Shown here: in pieces, positions 49,338 to 59,769 of the stretch
Numbering within the stretch: the first letter of the stretch is position 1
How the letters are laid out: the number at the start of each line of letters is the position of its first letter
Origin: Megamerina dolium
Taxonomy: Eukaryota > Arthropoda > Insecta > Diptera > Megamerinidae
Length of the DNA stretch: 64,000 nucleotides
Assembly: GCA_963854835.1 (NCBI GenBank)
Contig: OY978529.1
Span: 10,624,775 to 10,688,774 of the forward strand
Direction: 5' to 3'
The notes under the pieces: model-generated
Told to the model about the DNA's origin: nothing
Database searches by the model: none
What the model saw: only the letters and a program-made list of their open reading frames with translations
Position numbers and translations under genes: made by a program

Positions 49338-49480
49338 AAAAGAAAGTACTAAAAATTATTAAATAACTTCCATTTGAATTTGGCGCCAACGAACCAATCA
49401 CCAAATTTGTTCGAAAATTATAATTTCTTTGGACCGGACTTCAAAAAGAAATTATTTATAAATTTTTAGTACTTTCTTTT
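49338..49480. repeat. Inverted repeat, possible mini-MITE
   Basis: Arms AAAAGAAAGTACTAAAAATT (49338 onward, 29 bp) and its near-exact complement ending 49480, separated by about 85 bp. No coding capacity. Could form a hairpin. Confidence 0.6.
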
Positions 49481-49859
49481 AAAAATCACTTTCAAAAATA
49501 TACTTCCCTTGAATAAAGTAACTTTTAGCTGATCCCACCTACATGAAATTTATTTTTATTTAGTTTTTAATTTGTAACATTTCCCATCCAATACAAAAAA
49601 AAACATAGAGATCGGATTAACTTTCAAGCAGTTATTGTGGTACTGCTTTTAAGTTGTAGAAAACATAATTATCTTTTAATTAAAAAAAAAAAATTATTAA
49701 AAAACAATTTTGCTTCTCAACGTCATATAACCATTAATTTTCAATACGGATGTGGCAAAGGATATATGTTCGTATAACAACATAAATAGCCTTCGTATAT
49801 GAGTTGTCAAAAATCAAAAATATTTATTTGAAAAATTGCATATTATATATAATACAATA

Positions 49860-50044
<185 letters not shown>

Positions 50045-50345
50045 AGATATTCACGTAGTTTAGCTATTAAAAGAATGTCTTATTCTAAGCAATAAATACT
50101 TTGAAATAAATAATTTATATAAGTATAATTACATTAGCAATAGTAATAATAATAATAATATGTTAATAATAATAATGATAATTATTGAGTTAGCAAAACC
50201 GTATTTTACTAGTAACGTGGCTAAGATTTAATGGGGATAGAGTGAACAACATTTAAAGTATTCCTTTCAAGGTTTAATTTAAACAAGTAATCCCATTTGA
50301 AATCAATTGTGATGACTCGCATTTTTCAGAAGCACCGACATTTTA

Positions 50346-52210
50346 CTGGGTCCTCCAAAATGTATTTTCTTCATGATTTAAAAATTTTTTTACTATGAAA
50401 TGATAGCCTGTTGCATTACAATTAAACATGAAAAACGATATCGCTCGAATATCCCCCACGACTTCTACTACATGCAGTTATTCGTAACTCGTAATTTTCA
50501 GTGACTTTCAGCTAGTGAATAAGCAAAATTATCGTATCTGGGGGGAAGAGAATCCAAGAAACAACAATTATATAGTCCAAAAGCTACTGTTTGATGTTCT
50601 TTTTACAGCCAAGGAATCATTGGTCCGTTGGTTGGTTGGTTGGCTGAAGTGGTGACTCATCCATGAGTCCAAATGGCGCTTACGCACCGTTTTGTTACCA
50701 CATCCTCGCTTCCAACTGTCCGTTAGGTTGTTTGTGTGGGCAGCACGGTTAAATCCAGTTCGTGCTGTTTAAAAACCTTAGGAGGTTGCCGCCAACTGCT
50801 CAATGCTGTTGAAGAGTGGTTTACCTAGAGTGTTCATTCTCTGCTTCCGAAGGGCAGGGCATTTACAAAGGAAGTGGAAGACCGTTTCCTTTTCTTCCAC
50901 TTGGTTACAACTGTGACAGAAATCGTTATGGGACATTCCCATTTTGGCCTCCTGTTCTCCGATGAGCCAGAAGCCAGTAATGATTGCCGTCAGTCTAAAG
51001 ACGTATTTACGGTTCCTGTTTATCAGTAACATTGATTGTTTATGATTGTATGTAGGCCACAGTGACCTACTCGTTTTACATTTCGTTAGACTTTTCCACC
51101 TACAATCAGCTATTTGTAGATATTTTGTGTTGATAGCTCTTTTAGCTACGCTCAGCGGTGTGAACACTGATTGTGCAAGAGCCTCTTGCATGACAAATCC
51201 GTTTCTTGCCAGTTCGTCGGCTTTTTCGTTTCCTTCTATGTTCCAGAAACGTTGTGCCGTTCGCTGAGTGTATTGAGACTCATTCTACTTTGTTCCACTA
51301 GGAAGGAGGATAAGACTGCTGAGTTCAAGGCCTGAATTGCAGCTTGGCTGTCCGATATTATAGCTTTATTGAGCTTGAATCTGAAGTCTGTGATTAGTAG
51401 CCTACAAGCTTCCCCGATTGCAAACAATTGCGCCTGGAATACGCTTGACAAGTTGGGGAGGCGCACAGACATGTCCACTTTCAATCTCATGGAATATATA
51501 CCTGCTCCTACGCCACAATCCATTTTGGAGCCGTCCGTGTAGATTGTGGTGTCGAAGCTGTTTAACAGACATCCCTTAGTCCAATCCATCCTCGAAGGAA
51601 AAACTATTGTAAAGTTTCTATTGAAATTCATCTTCGGGATGATGTAGTCTGTCCTGTCAGACGTATATTGCGTTTCTCTTGTTAGTATGCATCCATGTCC
51701 GTAGGTTCTCTCCTTCCAGTGATCCGCTTTAGCCTCACTGCGGTCATGGTTGCCGTTTTCTTGGTCCGTACTTCTTTCAAAATAATTATGGTGAAGAAGT
51801 TACTGTGAATGGAAAACTTTATAATGGAATGATAAATGAATTTCTATAGCCTCAACTTGAAGACATCGATACCTCGGGCCTTTATTTTCAATAAGGTGGT
51901 ACTACGTGCCAAACAACTCGCGAAAACATTGCATTGTTATTTGAATTGGGGTTATTAAAATCCACAAATAGTCGAAAGCCTTAAAAAAATATTTGGAATG
52001 AAATACATGTAATTGAAGAGCTAATTCTGCAGAGTCATTGCCAATTACGACCTATGAAGAACTGCTTGTATATATTAAAGTCATGGGGGATATTTGAGCG
52101 ATATCGTTTTTCATGTTAAATTGTAATGCATCAAGCTATCATTTCATAATAAAAAAAAATTATTTTAATCAAGAAGAAAATATAATTTTTTTATCCTCCT
52201 ACAGTCCCTG
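50346..52210 (+). mobile_element. DD41D-like transposon with about 120-bp inverted ends, LINE-interrupted
   Basis: Ends form long inverted repeats (50346-50463 and 52085-52210): both contain ATGAAATGATAGC, ATGAAAAACGATATCGCTC and ATATCCCCCA. TA flanks both sides. Inside, plus-strand transposase pieces NKQNYRIWGEENP and IIGPYFFQNNYGEEVTVNGK (read across the inserted LINE), then LEDIDTSGLYFQ. Stops and the LINE insertion make it inactive. Confidence 0.8.
50629..51760 (-). mobile_element. RNase H LINE (family A) nested in a transposase gene
   Basis: Minus strand: IYTDGSKMDCGVGAGIYSM, AIISDSQAAIQALNSAV, NIEGNEKADELA, then 137 codons with SMLLINRNRKYVFRLTAII and CHSCNQVEEKETVFHFLC. The 3' tail is CCAACCAACCAAC. 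Target duplication TTGGTCCGT is perfect (50620-50628 and 51761-51769) and falls in the GPYFF codons of the host transposase. This is the same family as 15757-17466. Confidence 0.9.
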
Positions 52211-52489
52211 TATATACACAATTCTCTACAGAGAGTGTAGCTAAAATTTTATGTTATGTGAACCCCGTTTTCTACGATTTGTAGAAAGTTGATGTTTTAG
52301 CAATAAAAAAGAATACAAAATATTATTTGTCTCATCGTATTTTATGTGGTACCCCGACGTTATTGAGATTAGAAGAAATGCTCAAATCATCCTCATAAAA
52401 CCTTTTGCAAAAACATAGAGTTTACTATATACTTCGCACATTTAAACCTATTCAAGTCTAAACTTCTGTCGAGAAACCAAAAACTACCC

Positions 52490-52930
52490 AATCCTGACAT
52501 ACGGTTGTGAAGTATGGACGATGAAGATGAATGACATGAACCAAGCAGCAACATTCGAAAGGAAAATATATGGTCCAATTTGGTTGGAAGATGGCACATA
52601 TCGTATTAGGTACAACACTGAACTTGAACTGAACACCTAATTAATGGACAAAACGTCATAAAATACATAAAAGCCCAACGAATACGCTGGCTTGGACTCG
52701 TAGCAAGAATGCCAGAATAAACAGCATCAAAACGAGCCTGCAAGAAGCAGCCATATGGGAAGCGAACTAAGGGCAGACCAAAGAAAACATGGACTGAAGC
52801 AGTTATCGATGACCTTAAAGAAATGAACGTGTAAAACTGGTGGCGCTTAGTAACGGATCGAGAAATCTGGAGGAAGATAGTTGCAGAAGCAGTGGTTCAT
52901 CCATCTAAGGAAGAAGAAGAAGTATGAAGT
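52490..52930 (+). mobile_element. Decayed LINE 3' end with GAA tail
   Basis: Plus-strand pieces PILTYGCEVWTMK, FERKIYGPIWLEDGTYRIRY, and later the GRP-type C-terminus in broken frames. It ends GGAAGAAGAAGAAGTATG. This is a relative of the RTE-like family but a different lineage. Confidence 0.65.
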
Positions 52931-52979
52931 AATCTAATAACAATGTATAACTGACCATATTTTTCGAAATTAGCAAACA

Positions 52980-53395
52980 TTTCCGGCAACTTGGACAATA
53001 CGTCACTGTTGTTAACTACGCTTTCGAGGTATCTAATACAGCACTTTGTTTAGCTTTGAACCAGCATTAACACCATCATCGATGTCAGCTTGGAGATTAC
53101 GTGAATAATCGCTTTTGAAAGCAGATGCTACTTTGGAGTAAGCAACAATTCGATCCCCCTCTCCAGGAACGAAGGAGAAAAGCCCTGGACGAAACTTGGA
53201 CCTAATTGCTTTAGTGGCGTGCATCGGGTAAGGTATCACCACAGCTGATCTAGCTTTACGCCAATGGAATAGAACCCACTTGGCGACGACGACGCAAAGG
53301 AACACCGCACATCCGGTGGAGCACCTGTCAGCGAATGGAATTTCTAACTGATAACAGCGTGTGAAGAACAAAGGCTACTGACAAAGCATTTGGCG
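52980..53395 (+). mobile_element. Decayed RTE-like LINE fragment
   Basis: RQLGQYVTVVNYAFEVSN at the start matches the RRLGQHVTVDNYAFEVV segment of 44330-45069. WRRRRKGTPHIRWSTCQRME near the end matches the RRRRGRPNLRW C-terminus. The part between is rearranged. Confidence 0.6.
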
Positions 53396-53574
53396 TACGG
53401 TAAAATCGCTTGTAAAATGGTAATCTTTGACAAGTGGTGTTTGAGAGCAAGGGTGAGTGTTTGTGAAAATGTTTATATTCCCAATTCATTTAGTTGAAGT
53501 TTAGTTTCATTGATCAAAACTTTTAACTTTTTGATTTATTTCTACTGATCAAATCACTGTGCACTGCAATTTTG

Positions 53575-54541
53575 ATTTCGTCGATTCCGTTCCGGTAATT
53601 TTGATGTCAAAGATGCACTACGCTCTGGAAGGTCAATTGTCGAAAATATCGATAAAATAATGGAAATAGTCGAGTCTGACCATCATGTTAGCACTGTTTT
53701 TATTGCCCAGAAGCTAAACATTGCACAAAAAACCGTTTGGAATCATTTAAATAAGACTGGATACAAAAAGAAGCTCGATGTATGGGTGCCACACGAGTTA
53801 ACGCAAAAAAAAACCTCATGGACCGAATTTCCATCTGCGAATCGCTGCTGAATCGCAACAAAATCGATCCATTTCTGAAGCGGATGGTTACTGGTGATGA
53901 AAAGTGGGTCACTTACGACAACGTCAAGTGAAAACGATCGTGGTCGAATCGCGGTGAGCCGGCGCAAACGGTAGCCAAGCCAGGATTGACGGTCAGGAAT
54001 GTTTTGCTATGTGTTTGGTGGGATTGGCAGGGAATCATCTAATATGAGCTGATCCCCTACGGCCAAACTCTTAATACGGACCTGTATTGTCAACAATTGG
54101 ACCGTCTGAAGGAAGTAATCGCCCAGAAGCGGCCAGCTTTGACCAATAGGAAAGGAAATGTGTGCCATCAGGACAACCCCAGGCCGCATACATCGATAGT
54201 GACTCACTAGAAGCTCCGGGAGCTTGGTTGGGAGGTTCTTATGTATCCACCTTATAGTCCGGAGCTGGCACTAAGTGATTATTACCTGTTCCTGTCGATG
54301 ACAAATGATTTTGCTGATGAAAAATTTGCCTCAAGAGAAGCTTGTGAAAATCGACTGTCCCAGTTTTTTGCCAATAGGGATGAGTGTTTCTATGAGAGTG
54401 GCATTATGAAATTATCCTCAAAATGACAACAAATTATCGAACAAAACGGTTCATATTTGACCGACATCGAACCATTCTAACTATGCTAAATAAAAGCTTC
54501 AATTTAATGCAAAACTAAAGGATTTCTTTTTACTATACCTT
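53575..54541 (+). mobile_element. Mariner (DD34D), 5' truncated sister copy
   Basis: Sister of 20195-21448. Plus strand: SIVENIDKIMEIVESDHHVS, KLNIAQKTVWNHLNKTGYKK, first Asp region VTGDEKWVTYDN, then CHQDNPRPHTS and YSPELALSDYYLFLS (PEL for PDL, third Asp kept). Right terminus CTTTTTACTATACCTTA. N-terminus and left repeat missing. Confidence 0.8.
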
Positions 54542-54544
54542 ATA

Positions 54545-54690
54545 TATTTGCAATGAAAGAGTTTCGAAAAGAGTTTTGTGAGAAAATTCAGAAACAGGGA
54601 TGTTACTAGAGTTGTGCAGCTAATAATTAACTGATATAAATAGGTCACTTCTAAAATGGCACATACACGTAAAACAAAAACTATACCAGC
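54545..54690 (+). mobile_element. Very old SINE fragment
   Basis: GAGTTTCGAAAAGAGTTTTGTGAGAAAATTC...AAATAGGTCACTTCTAAAATGG aligns in order with the SINE body GAGCTTCTAAAAGAACTCTGTGACAAAGCTC...AAGTAGGTCCCTTCTAATACTG. Strongly diverged. Confidence 0.5.
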
Positions 54691-54948
54691 ACGACCCATT
54701 GGTGCTCTCAGGCCTGAAATATGGCAATATATCCAGATTACTTGCAATACTAACTGATTTCCTTTCAGGTATTCATTCGTTAGTATTTTTCAGCTAGTAA
54801 TTCAGGTATTGGGAAAATTGGTTTCTATTTTAATTATCTTATTATTTCATTTATATTAACATAAAAAAGTTATAATTTATGTTTTTTATATTACTTATCG
54901 TGAAATCATTGATACGCAAACACCACTTCGTTCAGCAAATCGCGAAAA

Positions 54949-55160
54949 TCATACAGCTTCATACAATTTACAAACCTTAAACTCAGACATTACATATTCA
55001 TGTGTTGCATGGCGCTTTTTCAGGCATGCATTGGTCATGCCAATACCAAAAAAATCCAATGGGGAGTTAATTTCTTTCATAGTGTAGAGTAATTCCCCTA
55101 TTGAAGGTAATTCCTTACTGGTTTCCTTCTCTTCGCACTTATTGCGAGCATATATTATAC
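54949..55160 (-). other. Unassigned open frame
   Basis: Minus frame of about 70 codons: RNKCEEKETSKELPSIGELL, YTMKEINSPLDFFGIGMTNA, CLKKRHATHEYVMSEFKVCK, ending YEAV and a stop at 54949. Composition looks protein-like and is unlike the nearby elements, but I recognise no family. Its upstream end is cut by the chimeric transposon at 55160. It may be a fragment of an older gene or element. Confidence 0.3.
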
Positions 55161-55811
55161 AGGGTGATTTTTTAGCGCACGATGGACACATATACCCACT
55201 CCATCGTAATCGGTTATTACCGGCCTTTGAGGAATGAGTGGCATGATCAGGAGTGTCGCGACGCTACCGCAGAGAAAGACGCCGCCTACAGAAAAACCCT
55301 GCGTGCAGACGGAACGCGAGCTGTTAAGGAGCGGTACAGAGAGAAAAGGAGTGCAGAGAGACGTATTTTCAGGCGCAAGAAGAGGAAGTTGGAAAGACGC
55401 GAGTGTGAGGAGATATAAATGTGTACCGACAAGAATGAGACTCGAAAATTCTTCGAGAAGATCAAGCGCCTGAATGGCGGTTTAAATCCCGGAGCCACTT
55501 CTTGTCGTGATGGAAATGGGAATCTGCTTACAGATGTCCAGAGTATACTGAGTCTATGGAGGGAACACTTCTCCACGTTTGTGAATGGCGATGCTACTAA
55601 AAATTTCGCCAGTGGAGGAGATTGCCCGATAACCCCAATTACAGATGATGGTGTTGATGTTCCGCCACCCGACTATGACGATGTTGAAAGGGCCTCGGTC
55701 AACATTTACATGATCGTTGTATCGACTCAAATAAAGATTTCATAGATTTCTCTAAATTTTATGTGTTTTTTTTTTTATATCAAATACGAAGGCTCTTAAA
55801 AAATCACCCTG
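55160..55811 (+). mobile_element. Chimeric DD41D-type element carrying LINE sequence
   Basis: Flanked by TA; left end CAGGGTGATTTTTTAGC and right end complement CAGGGTGATTTTTTAAGAGC. The last 110 bp match the right end of 28197-28765 (GATTTCATA[G/C]ATTTCTCTAA...). Between about 55185 and 55705 the interior is the pre-RT part of an RTE-like LINE in plus orientation: RNEWHDQECRDATAEKDAAY, RRIFRRKKRKLERRECEEI, KFFEKIKRLNGGLNPGATSC, LLTDVQSILSLWREHFSTF, VPPPDYDDVERA. No transposase sequence remains. Confidence 0.85.
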
Positions 55812-55938
55812 TATTTTTATAGAATTAACCCTACTCAAAAAAGACCAAATAAATAACAAGCATCTATTGTATTTAGATAAAGTTTGAAATTTAATATTTA
55901 ACATAGAATATCGATATGAGAATATGAAATTGTCAGTC

Positions 55939-56186
55939 TTACGTAGACGATGCTTGTGTAGAACTGTCTGCATTACTTATAGGTGTAGTTTCAGTGGGTA
56001 CATCAACCAATAAATTGATCGCTTTAACCTGACACTTTTGCTCACATTCCGATTTCGTTTCGAAATTATTTTGGTTACCACCACATCCGCCATAAATGAA
56101 TTGCTCACATTGACCGCTCTCAACATTGTAGGCGAAACGGTAAAAGAGCGCAAAACATTTGCCAATTTCTTTCGGTTGATAGCAAT
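55939..56186 (-). CDS. Kunitz inhibitor A, exon 2 (BPTI domain)
   Basis: After the acceptor TTTAACAG the minus strand reads [20 protein letters not shown] and continues to TAA at 55939-55941. Six cysteines fall at residues 49, 58, 74, 82, 95 and 99 with spacing 8-15-7-12-3, the exact BPTI/Kunitz pattern, and [11 protein letters not shown] is the usual core after Cys-82. The P1 position (after the second Cys) is Phe, which in this family favours chymotrypsin-like proteases; that target is inference. A Ser/Thr-rich tail of about 30 residues follows the domain. A paralogue with identical gene structure lies 6.4 kb away at 62832-63302. This gene is easy to miss because its longest unspliced open frame is in a different phase. 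Confidence 0.9.
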
Positions 56187-56247
56187 CTGTTAAATGTGCA
56201 AGAATAGAATTAGAAGATGTAATTATATCGTACCCTTTTTAATGTAC

Positions 56248-56389
56248 CTTTATCAATTTCAGCTATTTCACTTGGTGGGAGTGAGGTTACATTGTCACGC
56301 ACGGTGACCAATCCACCATTCGCAACGATTGTCATTAGAGATCCAATGAATGAAGCAATTAAAACGCAATAAATTAGTGAATACATCAT
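56248..56389 (-). CDS. Kunitz inhibitor A, exon 1 (signal peptide)
   Basis: Reading the minus strand from ATG ATG at 56389 gives MMYSLIYCVLIASFIGSL and on for 47 codons plus one base, ending ATTGATAAAG|GTACAT. The first 22 or so residues form a secretory signal peptide (hydrophobic core YCVLIASFIGSLMTIVA). The remainder is a short polar linker. The phase-1 donor joins a 61-bp intron to the Kunitz exon at 56186, creating an Asp codon. The mature protein should be a small secreted inhibitor of 129 residues before signal cleavage. The second in-frame ATG at 56386 could equally be the start. Confidence 0.85.
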
Positions 56390-56455
56390 GTTCGAGATGC
56401 AGAAAATTTATGTGCACCTAAACTAAGCAAAATATTCAATAATAATGATAACACA

Positions 56456-56462
56456 CTTTATA
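56456..56462 (-). promoter_or_regulatory. Possible TATA box of Kunitz A
   Basis: TATAAAG on the minus strand, 67 bp upstream of the first ATG. A start about 30 bp downstream would leave a 5' leader of roughly 40 bp. A weaker TATTTAA lies at 56473-56479. Position is reasonable but no initiator motif was confirmed. Confidence 0.35.
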
Positions 56463-56618
56463 CTAATACCACTTAAATAGTCTAGGCTCGCTTGATTCAT
56501 ACCGAAAATTAGCGCGTCGCTTCCTACTTCCAATATATGTATGGCTATATGTACATAATTATTGAAATGTTTATTGACGCATCGTGCACAAACGCATAAT
56601 AATGAAGAAAGCTACATA

Positions 56619-57969
56619 CAGTGGTAGACATTTGTATAGGGGCACACTTTTTCTTTAAATTTTTTAATAAATGACAGCTTTATTATTGCAGGTAATGATT
56701 GAACATTTTTTTATTTCATTGTTTTATTTATAGTCCAACTAAAAAAAATTTCAGTTCATAAGCGTTACTTGAAAATTTGAATTTGAATTTACTTCAATAA
56801 CTTGAAAGAATCTAAGCTGAGTTCAAGCCAACATTGCTGTATCGCGTCTTTGAGCTCACTAACTCTGCTGTACTGACGTCCATTTTCGTAAACTCCCCAT
56901 AGATTTTCTATGGGGTTGCAATCTGAACCAGTCAAGTAACGAACTTCCTGGCTTTCAAACCATGCCTTTATCTCTCTAGATGCGTGTATCAAAGCATTGT
57001 CATGTTGAAAAATGTACTTATTTTCTATTCCTTGCCTTAAAAACGGAATGAGATTCTGTTGAAGAAGGTCTGTATATGCCGCAGAGTTCATGCGGCAAGC
57101 TATGGGTGGCAAAATTGGCTTTCTATCATAACAAAACGCTCCCACCTCCGAAATTTCTTTTTGATCGCACCACATTTGATTTGGTCAGATCGTGCCAGTA
57201 GCAACTGTAAAAGTCGGGGCCATCTAGGTTGAATTTTTTCTCGTCCAAAAAATTACTTTCTGCCACTTTTTTGTAAATTTCATACGATCCTCTTTGTGCC
57301 TTGCGTTAGACGAGGCTTACTCTTCAATTTCGTCCATTTGATGTTTGACGAATCATTTAGAAACCTGGAAATTTGTCTGGCTGTTATCGGGAGATTTAAT
57401 TTTGTTTTAATTTGGTCGCAATTAAATTTTTCTTTAGTTGCTTCTATGCGGAATTGCACTTTTTGAAGGCGCGTTATTTTGGTATTGCCTCTTGTTGCAG
57501 GTTTATCTCCATAATTACAGCCTTTTTAAAAAAAATTTCAAATCAAATTCTCAGATCTCCCTATTCTGGCTGTAATCTGACGCTTTGAGTATGTTTCCTC
57601 TTTTAATAAATCTAAATTACAAACATTTCATGTAAAACATTTAATTTCTACCAAAATTAATTTGATTTACCTTTAATTTATTTTAATAAAGCCAAAGAAT
57701 GAAAATAGTATAAATCTGCAGCTTAAATTGTTATTAAAATACCACTTTTCTTACATGCGCTTATACGAATGTCTTCACACAAAAAGTATGATTTTTCGCA
57801 ATTTTGTTATTTATTTTGCTGAAAGCTTATGAACTGAAATTATTTTAATTGGAATATAAATAAAACAATGAAATAAACAATTTTCAATTCAATTACCTGC
57901 AATAATAAAGCTTGTATTTATTAAAAAATTTAAATAGAAGGTGTGCGCTTACACGAATGTCTACCACTG
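56619..57969 (-). mobile_element. Tc1-like transposon with about 145-bp terminal repeats
   Basis: TA-flanked, 1351 bp. Ends CAGTGGTAGACATTTGTATA (left) and complement CAGTGGTAGACATTCGTGTA (right). The inverted similarity continues for about 145 bp to TTTCAGTTCATAAGC. The minus strand encodes a Tc1/Tc3-type transposase: a helix-turn-helix region near 57480-57330, LDEKKFNLDGPDFYSCYWHD (first Asp), then in another frame IFQHDNALIHASREIKAW (second Asp) and CNPIENLWGVYENG (catalytic Glu). About four residues are missing before the Glu motif, and frameshifts near 57180 and 57290 break the gene. Confidence 0.88.
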
Positions 57970-58221
57970 TATACATATTATACATACATGTATACATCAG
58001 TATGTACCACCTACCTTATACTGTATATGTATGTATATTTTTCAGTACCCACATAAATGTACAATAGATGTTTAAAGGGTCTTCCAAAGATAACATCGGA
58101 TTTTGAAAATTGAATGAACGTGACATAAAGAAAATATTTAAAAAAAAAAAATGGTGACAAAAAAAAAACATTTTGAAAATGGTGCCGATTCTAACGTTTT
58201 AACCTTCACGGGTTCATAATA

Positions 58222-58984
58222 CATTCTGTCAAATAAGTACCCGGAATAGGAAATTCTCATTTTTAATTTTCCCTCTGAGAATATTTCAAAAAAAAATTTT
58301 CCCAGGTTGCCACAACTGTCAGCCACTATTCTGTGAATTTTTATTGCTATGTGTCATTTAGTTTGGTTACGGCGTCATTAGGAACAAGTCAACCTTTTAT
58401 GTGCGTTGCGATTTCTTCTCGCCCCTCTACGAACGATTTATACCAATCGTAAACTTGAGTTTTCGACATGGTTGAATCACCAAATGTTTTTTTTTCAACA
58501 TTTCCAACGTTTTGGCACAAGAAATTTCATTTGAAACACAAAATTTCACACAAACTCTTTGTTCGATATTTTTATCCATAGTAAAAATCGCAAGGTACAC
58601 AAAAGGTTGACTTGTTCCTAATGACGCCGTAACCAAACTAATGCTGCAACTAGCCACCGACGTAGCGTACGTACGTACCGCCCGTACGTAAGAACATACA
58701 AAATTGCATTGATTTTCTCCGCTACGAGCAACGTCTACGTCACCGTCATACGGTGGTGAGTTTTCGTTAACACGACATTCCCATAAGATAGGTCGTGTCA
58801 GCTGACACGTTCTACGTTTTTACGTCGGTGGCTAGTTGCAGCATAAATGACACATAGCAATAAAAATTCACAGAATAGTGGCTGACAGTTGTGCCAACCT
58901 GAGAAAATTTTTTTTTTGAAATATTCTCAGAGGGAAAATTAAAAATGAGAATTTCCGATTTTCGGGTACTTATTTGACAGAATG
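58222..58984. mobile_element. Large foldback element with a nested MITE
   Basis: TA-flanked. The left arm CATTCTGTCAAATAAGTACC... is the inverted copy of the right arm ending at 58984. Arms are about 165 bp, containing TCTCATTTTTAATTTTCCCTC and CAGCCACTATTCTGTGAATT, and continue as ATGCTGCAACTAGCCACCGA on the left only after the nested element (58641-58664). The centre (58665-58819) is unrelated and non-coding with ACGTACGT-rich sequence. Confidence 0.85.
58361..58638 (-). mobile_element. Nested mariner-derived MITE
   Basis: 278 bp between TA duplications, with about 50-bp inverted ends starting GTTTGGTTACGGCGTCATTA on both strands. The minus strand from ATG 58579 reads MDKNIEQRVCVKFCVSNEIS and, after a frameshift at an A-run, STMSKTQVYDWYKSFVEGRE. 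This is the N-terminal helix-turn-helix of a mariner-type transposase. The catalytic part has been deleted. It lies inside the left arm of 58222-58984 and is therefore younger. Confidence 0.85.
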
Positions 58985-58989
58985 TATAT

Positions 58990-59765
58990 TCATTCATATT
59001 CAAATATTCATGGCCATTTGGCATGATGTACATACTTCATATCAACTCTCATACACCAAACACATCAGTCACTGAGAATAAGATTAGAATTTTTCGATTT
59101 TCTTTTGAAGTGGATTGGCATTTGAGCGGATAATAATTTCGAGTAATAGGCAAATCTAAACTACTAAAATAGCTTTTTTACGCATATAACTCCGTGATTT
59201 ACTCAACGATTCCGCTATGTTTTGCTTAAGCAGCAAATAGTCTATATGGTGACGTCATTAAATTAAGAGTTCAATTCAATGCATGTTTGAATGTACTTTG
59301 AAAACCAAATAATGCTCATTTTGAAAGGCACTTTACATTTGACATTATAATTTATTCACGCGCTTGGGGACATTGCACGTATATCGTACAATCATGTTTG
59401 CATTTTTGATTCACAAATATTTGGTGGTCACCTATTTAGGTATAGACTTTGTTTACACTTGTACATTAGAGTGGTTTTCATTTGCATAGACAACTATTTT
59501 TTTTTTTTTTTAATAACAAATTTACATATGCAAACAGTAAGTTCGAAATTAAAAAAAAAAAAATATTATTTAGAACGTATTTCATATTGGAATCATTCAT
59601 GTTACAATTAGCCGAAACCATCTTTGAAAAATAGTAGCGATTCGATTCTTATTAACTTTTAGTTAATAACAATAATGCGAAATCAGACGTCTATGTGTGG
59701 TACGCCATTTTGTATGACATTTTGTCCATACTATGCCTAACTACAAATGTTTAGACTATCAAAAA
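58990..59765. other. No recognisable gene or element
   Basis: AT-rich spacer between the foldback and a LINE 3' end. Confidence 0.5.
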
Positions 59766-59769
59766 TTAT

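Noticed and set aside
55977..56165. Minus frame [20 protein letters not shown] as a protein
   Set aside because: It is the wrong frame of the Kunitz A exon 2.
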